Source: Bacteroidales bacterium (GTDB taxonomy: Bacteria > Bacteroidota > Bacteroidia > Bacteroidales > UBA932). Taken from it: a stretch of DNA of 54,338 bases. The notes beneath the pieces were generated by a model. The model did not search any database. It worked only from the letters and a program-made list of their open reading frames with translations, and was not told where the DNA came from. The translations under genes were made by a program, and so were the position numbers. Within the stretch, counting starts at the first letter, position 1; each line of letters opens with the position of its first letter. Location of the stretch: positions 1 to 54,338 of the forward strand of contig SFMG01000023.1 of assembly GCA_004554455.1 (NCBI GenBank), written 5' to 3'. Positions 31,303 to 39,909 of the stretch are shown one piece after another.

Positions 31303-32283
31303 ATGAAGAAGTTGCAGTTGAAAGAAAAGAAGGATTCCTTGTTGGAGAAGGCCAGAATCTTCTTCACGATAGATAATGAGAAAGACTTCGACATCACCGA
31401 CCTTTCCAAGATGTGGAGGCGTTTCTGGTCCTTTATGCAGGTGGTGCTGAGGACGGCCAACGGTTTCGCGGAGAAAAGGCAGGGGTTCCAGGCGGTGGCC
31501 CTGAGTTATTTCGGGATTATGGCCTTCGTGCCTTTTCTGGCCCTGCTCTTTGCAGTGACCGGCGGTCTCGGACTGGCCGACGCGCAGCAGTGGCACGAGC
31601 TCCTGGCCAAGGTCAGCTTCCTGGCCGACAAGCCTGAAATCACGGACTGGATTGTATCCCTGGCGCTAAACATAGTGAACCAGGCGAAGGAGGGAGGCGT
31701 AGGACTGGTTTCCGCCCTGCTCTTCATCTGGACCATAATCTGGCTTTTCTTTCAGGTGGAAAGGGTGTTCAACTTCGTATGGAAGACCGACAACAAGCGT
31801 GACAGGAACCTGCTGGTGCGCTTTTCCTGGTTCATAGGAATGCTATTCCTCCTGCCTCTGGTCCTTATACTCTTCTCCGGTGCCTTCGTGATAAACACCA
31901 ATCTCTTCAAATTCATGGACCTGAACCTGGGCATACTGAATCTCAGCGCCTTTATGAGCTTTCTGCTGATGGTGGCCATAGGCACCTTGACTTTCAGCCT
32001 GATGTTCAAATACATACCTGAAGTCAGGGTGAAATACCGCTATGCCCTCTCCAGCGCCCTGGTAACCTCGGTCATATTTTTCCTCTTCCAGTACCTCTAC
32101 CTCGAGACGCAGATGTTCGTCACCAGACTGAACGGAGTGTACGGAGTCATGGCTGCCATACCTCTCTTCCTTATCTGGATGAACATAAGCTGGCAGATAA
32201 TACTCTACGGAGCGAACCTCACCAAGGCGGTGCAGGACTTCCGCGAAGGCGAGGAATTCGCATTTTCAAACAAGAACAGCTGA
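31303..32283 (+). CDS. YihY/BrkB family inner-membrane protein
   Basis: 326 residues. The YihY/UPF0761 pattern is clear: GFAEKRQGFQAVALSYFGIMAFVPFLALLF, a loop with FSWFIGMLFLLPLVLILFSG, IPEVRVKYRYALSSALVTSVIFFLFQYLY, and the C-terminal YGVMAAIPLFLIWMNISWQIILYGANLT. About six membrane segments. The molecular function of the family is not established; the old label ribonuclease BN is wrong for it. Tightly packed between ligA (1 base) and rel (1 base). Confidence 0.9.
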   Translation: MKKLQLKEKKDSLLEKARIFFTIDNEKDFDITDLSKMWRRFWSFMQVVLRTANGFAEKRQGFQAVALSYFGIMAFVPFLALLFAVTGGLGLADAQQWHELLAKVSFLADKPEITDWIVSLALNIVNQAKEGGVGLVSALLFIWTIIWLFFQVERVFNFVWKTDNKRDRNLLVRFSWFIGMLFLLPLVLILFSGAFVINTNLFKFMDLNLGILNLSAFMSFLLMVAIGTLTFSLMFKYIPEVRVKYRYALSSALVTSVIFFLFQYLYLETQMFVTRLNGVYGVMAAIPLFLIWMNISWQIILYGANLTKAVQDFREGEEFAFSNKNS

Positions 32284-32284
32284 A

Positions 32285-34279
32285 ATGTCCCCTGCATCGA
32301 AATTCACAGAAAAGGACCTGGAGCAGATTTCCAGGGAATACGCAGCCCTCAAGGAGGCCGCGGCGAAACGTTGTGCGAACGGGGATGAGCTGGCCGTGGT
32401 CCAGAAGGCCTTTGAGTTCGCCAATGCCGCCCATCAGGGCGTGCGCAGGCGCTCGGGCGAGCCGTATATAATACATCCGATTGCGGTTGCGATGATAGTC
32501 GTCAGCAAGATCGGTCTCGGCTACAAGTCGATTGCGGCCGCCCTTCTTCATGATGTCGTCGAGGACACGGACTATACTGTGGAGGACATACGCAATCTCT
32601 TCGGCGACAAGATCGCGTCCCTGGTGGAGGGCCTGACGAAGATAAAGACCGTGCTGGACAAGGAGGACAAGTCCAGAAGCGAGAGCATACAGGCCGAGAA
32701 CTTCAAGCGCATATTGCTGACTATCAATGACGACGTGCGCGTCGTGCTGATAAAGCTCGCCGACCGTCTGCACAACTGCAGGACCATAGAATATATGCCC
32801 GAATACAAGAGGGACAAGATTCTGAGCGAGACTATGTTCATCTTCATCCCTCTGGCCCACAGGCTGGGTCTGTACGGGGTGAAGAGCGAAATGGAGGATA
32901 TATGGCTGCGCTACAAGGAACCGGCGGCCTTCAAGGAGATATCCGAGAAAATCAACTCCAACGTCAGCTCGATGGAAGCGGAGATCGATGAGTTCATACG
33001 TCCCATCGACGAGTCCCTCCGGTCGGCAGGCTTCAGTTTCGAGATCAAGAAAAGAGTCAAGACTCCGTATTCGATATGGCACAAGATGCAGACCAAGGGC
33101 GTCAGCTTCGACCAGGTCTATGACCTCTACGCTGTGCGCATCATCTTCACGCCGCCTGCGGACACTACGGAGAGCGAAAGGGATATGTGCTACCACATAT
33201 TCTCCATAATAACAGGCATTTACAGGTACAAGGCCGACCGTGTTCGCGACTGGGTGAAGCATCCGAAGAACAACGGCTACGAGGCGCTGCACTGCACGCT
33301 TATGAGCAATACGGGTATATGGATGGAGGTGCAGATACGCTCTACGCGAATGAACGACATAGCCGAGAAGGGCATCGCCGCCCACTGGGCTTACAAGAAC
33401 GGCGGCTACAAGGGTGAGGGCGTCAACGAAATGGACCTCTGGATCAACAAGGTGAAGGAGATACTGGTGAATCCGGACGTCAATGCGCTCGAACTGCTGG
33501 ACATCATACACAGCGACCTGGTCAGCGCCGACATATTCGTCTTTACGCGCAAAGGCGAGCAGAGACGCATACAGAAAGGTGCGACTGCGCTGGACTTCGC
33601 ATATCTCATACACACCGAAATCGGCAACCACGCCATTGCCGCCAAGGTGAATATGAAACTGGTGCCTCTCTCCACCGTCCTGCATTCCGGCGACCAGGTC
33701 GAAATCATCACTGCCGAAAACGAGACGCCGAAAGCGGAGTGGCTGCATTTCCTGCAGACCAGAAAGGCGCGCTACGAGGTGGGCGACTGGATACGCAGCC
33801 ACCGCAGGGACGAAGACGAAGTGGAGCCGCAGCCGAAGAAGAAAGAAGTCAAGGCGCTGAAATCCAAGTATATAGTCGCAAGCTGCTGCAATCCTATACC
33901 GGGAGACGCCGTCGTCGGCTTCAAGGGCCCGGACGGGCTTATAAGCATACACAAGAAGACTTGTGCGACTGCAAACTCGATGGCCGCGAAGTTCGGGAAC
34001 CGCATCGTGATCCCGGAGTGGAGCGGCATAGACAACAATGAATTCACGGTGCGTCTTTCCCTCAAGGGAGTGGACCGCGTCGGAATGATAAATGAGATAA
34101 CCCGCTATGTATCCCTCGTGATGGGAGTGAACATACGACGCTTCAACCTCGGCTCGGAAGACGGGGTCTTCGAAGGCTATATGGACGTATGTGTGAACGA
34201 ACGCAAACTGCTCGACACCCTGGTGAAAAAGCTTAGGAGCATCGAGGGGATACAGAGCGTAATCAGGACAGAGATATGA
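32285..34279 (+). CDS. rel: Bifunctional (p)ppGpp synthetase/hydrolase
   Basis: 664 residues. The long RelA/SpoT homologue that controls the stringent response. The hydrolase domain looks active: His64 (IIHPIAVA), His89-Asp90 (LLHDVVEDT), and Asp160 and Asn164 (LADRLHNCRT). The synthetase domain covers roughly 255-370 (TPYSIWHKMQTKGVSFDQVYDLYAVRIIF, GYEALHCTL, MEVQIRS). A TGS domain spans about 414-475, a zinc-finger-like ASCCNPIPGD lies at about 532, and a C-terminal ACT domain follows. Start MSPASKFTEKD follows the YihY stop by one base. Its stop overlaps the next gene (ATGA). Also named relA or spoT in annotations. Confidence 0.95.
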   Translation: MSPASKFTEKDLEQISREYAALKEAAAKRCANGDELAVVQKAFEFANAAHQGVRRRSGEPYIIHPIAVAMIVVSKIGLGYKSIAAALLHDVVEDTDYTVEDIRNLFGDKIASLVEGLTKIKTVLDKEDKSRSESIQAENFKRILLTINDDVRVVLIKLADRLHNCRTIEYMPEYKRDKILSETMFIFIPLAHRLGLYGVKSEMEDIWLRYKEPAAFKEISEKINSNVSSMEAEIDEFIRPIDESLRSAGFSFEIKKRVKTPYSIWHKMQTKGVSFDQVYDLYAVRIIFTPPADTTESERDMCYHIFSIITGIYRYKADRVRDWVKHPKNNGYEALHCTLMSNTGIWMEVQIRSTRMNDIAEKGIAAHWAYKNGGYKGEGVNEMDLWINKVKEILVNPDVNALELLDIIHSDLVSADIFVFTRKGEQRRIQKGATALDFAYLIHTEIGNHAIAAKVNMKLVPLSTVLHSGDQVEIITAENETPKAEWLHFLQTRKARYEVGDWIRSHRRDEDEVEPQPKKKEVKALKSKYIVASCCNPIPGDAVVGFKGPDGLISIHKKTCATANSMAAKFGNRIVIPEWSGIDNNEFTVRLSLKGVDRVGMINEITRYVSLVMGVNIRRFNLGSEDGVFEGYMDVCVNERKLLDTLVKKLRSIEGIQSVIRTEI

Positions 34280-36096
34280 TGAACAGGAAAATTGCAAAAG
34301 CGCTGAAGATGCTGCTGCCACTGCTGCCGCCGGCTTTTATCGTCGCGAACGTGGTGCTCTTCTCCCCTTCCTGCGCGAATACGACCACTCCTCCTTCGGG
34401 CGGTCCCAAGGATACCATCCCTCCGGTGATACGCAAGATGGAACCCATGAGCGGAGCAGTTAACGTGCCCCGTCACAAGACCCGTCTGGAATTCACTTTC
34501 GATGAATACGTGGTGGTGAAGGACCCGAAGAGTCTCTTCCTCTCGCCTCCCCTCTCCAAGGCCCCTAAATACAAAATCTCCGGCAAGAGCGTGATAATCA
34601 GCTTCGAAGAGGACCTGGATTCGGCCAAGACCTACGTGCTTGACCTGACCAACGCCATAGGCGACAACAATGAGGGCAATATGTTTCCGGGCTTCTCGCT
34701 GGTCTTCTCTACGGGTGAACGCATTGACTCGATGATGATTACCGGCAGCGTGGTGGATTGCAATTCCCTCAAGCCGCTCAAGGGAGCTACGGTGATGCTC
34801 TACAAGGACCAGGCGGATTCGGCCATATTCCTGCACCGTCCGGATGCGGCCGTCAAGACGGACGAATGGGGCTTCTTCTGCCTCAGGAACATACAGGACA
34901 CGGTTTACAGGATGTATGCCCTTATGGACGAGAACGGAAACAACCTTTATGACCCTGACAATGAGAGGGTTGCCTTTCTTGACACGCTCATACGCCCGGT
35001 TACCGTGGTCAACGATTCGCTGCCGGAGCTTCAGAAATACGATATGAAGGACACGCTCTGCTGCCTTGCAAGAAAGACTGAGGTGGAACTGGCCGTCTTC
35101 AGGGAGAAACCGTCCAAGCAGATGATAGTCAACAAGGAAAGGGTGGGCGAAAGGACTGCCTATCTCACTTTCATGGCCCCTAACGCACAGATCGATTCCA
35201 TGTGGATACGCGGTGTCAAGCCCCAGAGACTCATACGCCAGTTCAACCCTCAGAAGGACTCCCTGGAGATCTGGATCAATGACCCCCGCAAGCAGCCGGA
35301 CACCCTCTACCTGAACCTGGATTATATGAAGACCGATACCCTCGGCAAGCTGGTCAAGACAAGGGAACTGGTGAAACTGGCAATGCCTCGCCAGAGCAGC
35401 AAGACCGCTTCCAAGAGTTCCCGCAAGGATGTACGCAAGGAGGACACGCTCTGCGTCTTCACCGTGGAGGCCAAGCCTGAGCGCATAGAACAGTACGGAT
35501 TCGAAATAGAATTCAAGTACCCTATAGTGGAGGACGGCTTCGATTCCCTTCGCTTCCACTATCTGAACCCTAAGCAGCAGGACATTACAGGCAGCTACAA
35601 GGTGGAGCGGGATACGCTGAATATAAGGAAATATACGGTGCGCCCTCAGACGGAGCTGCTCCCGGGATTTGAATATTTCCTTAAATTCCCGCATCGTAAG
35701 TTTAAGGATATCAATGGATTCTATAATGACAGTACAGAGGTAAAGGTGAGTCTCCCGAAGGATGACAAGCTGAGTACCCTATTTGTCAATCTGGAAGGCG
35801 TTGGCGAAAAGTATATTATTGACCTGCTCACCGAAAAGAGGGACAAGGTTCTGCGCTCCTTCATAGTCGATAAGGACTGCAAGCTGACCTTCCCTTACCT
35901 GACTGCCGGGAAATACTGTCTGAGAATGACGGAGGACAAGAACCGCAACGGTCTGGTGGATACGGGTGTGCTGCTGGAACACAAGCAGCCGGAGAAGGTG
36001 CTGCTGTACAAGCTTGAGGATGGCCAGCAGTTCATCACCATCCCTGAAATGTGCGAGCTGGAGCAGACCATAAACCTTTCAACCCTCTTCAATTAG
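34276..36096 (+). CDS. Lipoprotein with Ig-like domain, Bacteroidota-specific
   Basis: 606 residues. The leader ends at FSPSC (Cys33), followed by ANTTTPPSGGPKDTIPPVI. This Pro/Gly-rich mature start with PPSGGPKD is the hallmark of a conserved Bacteroidota lipoprotein family with an N-terminal SbsA-type Ig-like domain (EPMSGAVNVPRHKTRLEFTFDEYV). The rest is beta-rich with SVVDCNSLKPLKGATVMLY, a carboxypeptidase-regulatory-like segment. Function is not established. It overlaps rel by ATGATGA, so either ATG 34276 or 34279 may start it. The barrel gene follows after 7 bases. Confidence 0.85.
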   Translation: MMNRKIAKALKMLLPLLPPAFIVANVVLFSPSCANTTTPPSGGPKDTIPPVIRKMEPMSGAVNVPRHKTRLEFTFDEYVVVKDPKSLFLSPPLSKAPKYKISGKSVIISFEEDLDSAKTYVLDLTNAIGDNNEGNMFPGFSLVFSTGERIDSMMITGSVVDCNSLKPLKGATVMLYKDQADSAIFLHRPDAAVKTDEWGFFCLRNIQDTVYRMYALMDENGNNLYDPDNERVAFLDTLIRPVTVVNDSLPELQKYDMKDTLCCLARKTEVELAVFREKPSKQMIVNKERVGERTAYLTFMAPNAQIDSMWIRGVKPQRLIRQFNPQKDSLEIWINDPRKQPDTLYLNLDYMKTDTLGKLVKTRELVKLAMPRQSSKTASKSSRKDVRKEDTLCVFTVEAKPERIEQYGFEIEFKYPIVEDGFDSLRFHYLNPKQQDITGSYKVERDTLNIRKYTVRPQTELLPGFEYFLKFPHRKFKDINGFYNDSTEVKVSLPKDDKLSTLFVNLEGVGEKYIIDLLTEKRDKVLRSFIVDKDCKLTFPYLTAGKYCLRMTEDKNRNGLVDTGVLLEHKQPEKVLLYKLEDGQQFITIPEMCELEQTINLSTLFN

Positions 36097-36103
36097 CCGG
36101 AAC

Positions 36104-37072
36104 ATGAAGTTTAAGTCACTTATATTCACTCTCTTGCTTTTCATCCTTGCCGCCCTCCCGCTCAGGGCCCAGGAAGGGGTGGAGCTGGAACTTGAGTTCG
36201 TGGAGGGGAAGAAGGACAGCCTTCAGACGGAAAAGCTGCCGCCTGCAAAGAAGCTGAGCCGGCGTGAACTGAAGGAACTGGAGGCAAGCTGGAGCGACGA
36301 GTATCTCGACACCGTCACCATAAACAAAAAGCAGGTCATCAATGACTATTCGCTGCTTGGAGTGCAGTACGGCGTCGGTCTCAGCCAGGTGCTGTGGAAT
36401 CCTTCAATGTCCCAGAAAATGGTCTTTATGCCCTGGAACTTCGGCATAATGTACAGCCGCTACGGCAAAATGTTCAATTTTATGCCGTATTTCGGCTTCC
36501 AGATAGGAGTTTTCTACACCCAGGAGGCATTCAGACTGAAGTCCAAGGACGAGGAGAACTATATCCCTACTCTGACCGGAACCGGAGAGAGTTCGGCAAG
36601 GATGAATGTGATCGAAGTGCCTTTCCTGGCACATTGCCACATAGATTTCTGGAAAATGAAGATCTTGGTCAATGCCGGACTTTACGGAGGATACAGGCTT
36701 TCCATCCAGCGTTTCGGCGACAATGTTAAAGAGGAATATGCAAATTCCTTCACGGAATACAACCACCGCATGGATTTCGGCGTCAAGGCAGGCGCAGGTT
36801 TCGCCTTTATCTTTGATCCCGTCGAGATTCATTTCCAGGCGATGTACAAGCATTCCCTTTCGTCACTTTACGACCCGGACTACACCAGTCCATATTATTA
36901 CAGATTCGCCTATCCAAGCAATATAATCATATCCGTCGGTCTGCATTTCCAGATAACGAAGCGTAGCGGCAAGACAAGCCGCATGTTGCGACAGGAGGCG
37001 AAAGATATGGTGTTCGGAACAAATATTAACAAAGTTCAGAATAATGAAAACCAGGGAGATAACAATAGGTAA
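36104..37072 (+). CDS. Outer-membrane beta-barrel protein, unknown function
   Basis: 322 residues with a signal peptide (MKFKSLIFTLLLFILAALPLRAQ). A charged linker (about 24-70) precedes an eight- to ten-strand barrel pattern with alternating aromatic strands such as GVQYGVGLSQVLW, MPYFGFQIGVFY and IIISVGLHFQI. A soluble tail of about 35 residues follows the last strand, so the chain does not end in the barrel. PorT-like barrels were considered, but no diagnostic motif supports that. It overlaps ispG by 29 bases, suggesting translational coupling in the ligA-to-ispG run. Confidence 0.75.
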   Translation: MKFKSLIFTLLLFILAALPLRAQEGVELELEFVEGKKDSLQTEKLPPAKKLSRRELKELEASWSDEYLDTVTINKKQVINDYSLLGVQYGVGLSQVLWNPSMSQKMVFMPWNFGIMYSRYGKMFNFMPYFGFQIGVFYTQEAFRLKSKDEENYIPTLTGTGESSARMNVIEVPFLAHCHIDFWKMKILVNAGLYGGYRLSIQRFGDNVKEEYANSFTEYNHRMDFGVKAGAGFAFIFDPVEIHFQAMYKHSLSSLYDPDYTSPYYYRFAYPSNIIISVGLHFQITKRSGKTSRMLRQEAKDMVFGTNINKVQNNENQGDNNR

Positions 37073-38396
37073 GCAGCTGAAGATGGGCGGAAGCAGCCCC
37101 ATAGTCATACAGACTATGTGCAATACTCACACTTCGGACGTGGAGGCATCCACCGCCCAGTGCATGCGTCTGGCAAAGGCCGGAGCACAGCTGATCCGGC
37201 TGACGGTGCCTGGTCTGAAGGAAGTGGAGGCCCTTTCCGAGATACATCGACGTCTGCGCGAGGCAGGAATCGACACTCCCCTCGTGGCCGACATACATTT
37301 CTCTTCCGAGACTGCCATAGCCGCAGCTGCAGTTGTAGAAAAGGTCAGAATCAATCCGGGAAACTTCCACAAGGACCATCAGAAGGCCCGCGAACAGTTC
37401 GCAAGACTGGTAGCCGTCTGCAAGGAGCACGGCACAACTCTTAGAATAGGCCTGAATCACGGCTCTCTGGGCAGCAGGATCACCGAACTCTACGGCAATA
37501 CTCCCCTGGCGATGAAGGAGGCCGCTATGGAATGGCTCCGCATGTGCAGGGAGAATGATTTTGAACGTATCGTGGTGTCTCTCAAGGCAAGTAACACTTT
37601 AGTTATGGTAGAGGCCTACCGTCTTCTCGCCCGCGCGATGGAGGAGGAAGCCATGGATTACCCTTTCCATCTGGGTGTGACCGAGGCCGGCAACGGGGAT
37701 TCCGCCAGAATCAAGTCGGTAGCCGCCATTTCCTCCCTGCTGGAGGAAGGCATAGGCGACACCATACGTGTTTCGCTGACCGAAGACCCGGAATGCGAGC
37801 TTCCTGTCGCCGCCTATCTCGCAGCTCGCTACTCCCGTGGAGGCGAAGAGGCCCTGAAGAGCAGCCTGCTGGAGAGCAGCATAGAGGGACGCGAGGCCAG
37901 GGTACGCTATGCCGAGGAGTACTGCGAAGACGGAAAGACACTCACCGAGGGCTGCAGGCAAAGGATTATGCTTGATTATGCCGCCGACTGGGGCAGACGG
38001 CTGATGGACAGGGAGCTGGACGCCGTGCATATAGTCTCAGCCGACAGCGGATTCGCCGCCTATTTGGAAGACGAACTGCTGCAGGCCTGCCGCCGACGCT
38101 TTTACAGACCGGAATATATCGCCTGCCCCGGCTGCGGACGCACAATGTACAAGCTTGAAGAGACTTTCAACGAGGTGAAGCGCCGCACCGCCCATCTGAA
38201 AGGCGTGGTCATAGCCGTGATGGGCTGCATAGTCAACGGTCCCGGTGAAATGGCCGACGCAGACTGGGGCTATGTGGGCGAAGGTGCCGGCAAGGTCACC
38301 ATATACAAAGGAAAGACCCCCGTGCTGAAGCATATCGCCGACACGGAGGCCATAGACCGTCTGCTGGAGCTTATCGAAGCTGATTCCCGAGAGTAG
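37044..38396 (+). CDS. ispG: 4-hydroxy-3-methylbut-2-en-1-yl diphosphate synthase, medium-length form
   Basis: 450 residues. IspG (GcpE) reduces methylerythritol cyclodiphosphate in the MEP isoprenoid pathway with a [4Fe-4S] cluster. The TIM-barrel half has SPIVIQTMCNTHTSDVEAS, PLVADIHFSSETAI, VRINPGNF and GDTIRVSLTEDPECE. The cluster half has YIACPGCGRTMYKLEETF and VIAVMGCIVNGPGEMADADWGY, giving the three cluster Cys. Between about residues 265 and 355 lies an insert that is about 95 residues long, absent from the roughly 370-residue bacterial form but much shorter than the insert of the roughly 600-residue form usual in Bacteroidota. Its 3' end overlaps convergent psd by 26 bases. Confidence 0.93.
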   Translation: MKTREITIGKQLKMGGSSPIVIQTMCNTHTSDVEASTAQCMRLAKAGAQLIRLTVPGLKEVEALSEIHRRLREAGIDTPLVADIHFSSETAIAAAAVVEKVRINPGNFHKDHQKAREQFARLVAVCKEHGTTLRIGLNHGSLGSRITELYGNTPLAMKEAAMEWLRMCRENDFERIVVSLKASNTLVMVEAYRLLARAMEEEAMDYPFHLGVTEAGNGDSARIKSVAAISSLLEEGIGDTIRVSLTEDPECELPVAAYLAARYSRGGEEALKSSLLESSIEGREARVRYAEEYCEDGKTLTEGCRQRIMLDYAADWGRRLMDRELDAVHIVSADSGFAAYLEDELLQACRRRFYRPEYIACPGCGRTMYKLEETFNEVKRRTAHLKGVVIAVMGCIVNGPGEMADADWGYVGEGAGKVTIYKGKTPVLKHIADTEAIDRLLELIEADSRE

Positions 38397-39036
38397 CAAT
38401 CACTGATTCACAGGCTCTTACCTTGTCTCCTACCTCGACCCTGATGTCGGCGTCGAGCGGGAGATACATATCTATGCGGGAGCCAAATTTGATGAGTCCG
38501 CACTGGCTGGCTTTCTTGACACTGTCGCCCACCTTTCCGTAAGTAACGATCCTGCGTGCGAAGGTACCTGCCATCTGCTTGAAGAATACCTTGCCGTATG
38601 GGGTGTCGAGGCCTATGGAGGAGTGCTCGTTAAGCTCGGATGCCTTTGGCAGGAAGGCCAGCAGATATTTCCCAGGGTGGTATTTGTAATATGCGATCGT
38701 GCCGCTGATAGGCCAGAAATTGACGTGTACGTTGAAGAAATCCATATAGACGGAAACCTGTATGCACTCTCCCTTGAAGAATTCCGGTTCCACCGCCTTC
38801 TCCACTATCACCACTTCCCCGTCGGCTACGGAGGTGATCACGTTTTCGCCTTCAATGTTGCCTCTGCGCGGCACACGGAAGAAATAGAGGATGAAGCACA
38901 TAAGGAATATGAGCAGAGCTGCGAGAGGCGCCCAGATATAAACGGGCTCTATGAAGAGCACCATAGCGCATATTATAATGACGCAGACCAGCCATATCCC
39001 GGCTATGGTGAGAAGACCGTCACGATGGATTTTCAT
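38371..39036 (-). CDS. psd: Phosphatidylserine decarboxylase
   Basis: 221 residues, the short Psd form. It makes phosphatidylethanolamine from phosphatidylserine with a self-generated pyruvoyl group. Two N-terminal membrane segments (LLTIAGIWLVCVIIICAMVLF and WAPLAALLIFLMCFILYFF) are followed by VYMDFFNVHVNFWPISGTI and the maturation site LIKFGSRIDMYLP, where cleavage at Gly-Ser yields the alpha and beta chains. It follows cdsA by 45 bases; together they supply consecutive steps of phospholipid synthesis. A box at 39055-39062 may give it an extra promoter. Confidence 0.93.
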   Translation of the reverse strand: MKIHRDGLLTIAGIWLVCVIIICAMVLFIEPVYIWAPLAALLIFLMCFILYFFRVPRRGNIEGENVITSVADGEVVIVEKAVEPEFFKGECIQVSVYMDFFNVHVNFWPISGTIAYYKYHPGKYLLAFLPKASELNEHSSIGLDTPYGKVFFKQMAGTFARRIVTYGKVGDSVKKASQCGLIKFGSRIDMYLPLDADIRVEVGDKVRACESVIATLGNQLR

Positions 39037-39054
39037 TGTTCAATCAGTTTGAAG

Positions 39055-39062
39055 CAAATATA
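39055..39062 (-). promoter_or_regulatory. Candidate internal -7 box for psd
   Basis: The minus strand reads TATATTTG, 18 bases before the psd ATG, in the gap after cdsA. There is no TTG at the correct spacing. Confidence 0.35.
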
Positions 39063-39081
39063 CTAAGTAATATTCAATTCT

Positions 39082-39909
39082 CTAAATCAGATTGAATATC
39101 AGCATATAGATGGTGCCGACGGGAATGGCGAAGAGCGAACTGTCAAAGCGGTCGAGCATTCCTCCGTGACCTGGCATTATGTGCCCCGAGTCCTTCAGGT
39201 CATAATAGCGTTTCCACACCGACTCCACGAGGTCGCCGAGCACGCTGACCAGATTCAGGAGCAGGGCCAGGATGATGCTGTGAAGCAGGCTGAAGCTGAA
39301 TACGCCGAAGAATTTCAGGCCCAGGGATATGGCTACTGCCGTGATGAGCCCACCGGCAAAGCCCCACCAGGATTTCTTCGGGGAGATTTTGGGACACATC
39401 TTGCGGCTGTTGCGTCCGAGAGTGCAGCCCAGGCAGTAGGCGCCTACGTCGGAGCCCCATATTATTCCGAAAAAGCAGAGCAGCAGGGTTCCGTCATACA
39501 CTCCGTCGCGGAAAACTGCCAGACTTGCGATGGAAAGCGGGAGGGCTATATAAACAAAAGAGGTGTAGGCATAGGCTACGGTAATGTAGTCGTCCTTCAC
39601 CTTCTCGAAGATGGAGCCGCCGCTGGCGAGCAGTACGGGAATGAGGCTGAGCAGAATGAAACGGGGCGAAATGCCGAAGCGCTGCCAGAGGAATATGGTG
39701 GAGAAGAGTGTCACGGCAGAGACCAGGGTGAGCACTCTCGCCCAGATATGCCGTCCGGGCGCTATGGTCATTCGATGGAACTCAAGCATTGTGCTGAGCA
39801 TGATAAACAGGAACAGAGCTGCATAGCTGTATTCGGAAAACCATATTCCCGCCACCATTATGACGAGGAATATGATTCCCGAGATTGTTCTGGTTACAAG
39901 ATTGTTCAT
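39082..39909 (-). CDS. cdsA: Phosphatidate cytidylyltransferase
   Basis: 275 residues with seven or eight membrane segments. It makes CDP-diacylglycerol from CTP and phosphatidic acid. The C-terminal signature is plain: GSDVGAYCLGCTLGRN, KISPKKSWWGFAGGL, and GDLVESVWKRYYDLKDSGHIMPGHGGMLDRFDS. Its ATG overlaps the ftsH stop region by 4 bases (39906-39909), so it is cotranscribed and probably coupled with ftsH. Confidence 0.96.
   Translation of the reverse strand: MNNLVTRTISGIIFLVIMVAGIWFSEYSYAALFLFIMLSTMLEFHRMTIAPGRHIWARVLTLVSAVTLFSTIFLWQRFGISPRFILLSLIPVLLASGGSIFEKVKDDYITVAYAYTSFVYIALPLSIASLAVFRDGVYDGTLLLCFFGIIWGSDVGAYCLGCTLGRNSRKMCPKISPKKSWWGFAGGLITAVAISLGLKFFGVFSFSLLHSIILALLLNLVSVLGDLVESVWKRYYDLKDSGHIMPGHGGMLDRFDSSLFAIPVGTIYMLIFNLI

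Noticed and set aside
36104..37072. The barrel protein before ispG as PorT of the type IX secretion system
   Set aside because: Only general barrel features match; no PorT-specific motif and no other secretion-system genes nearby.
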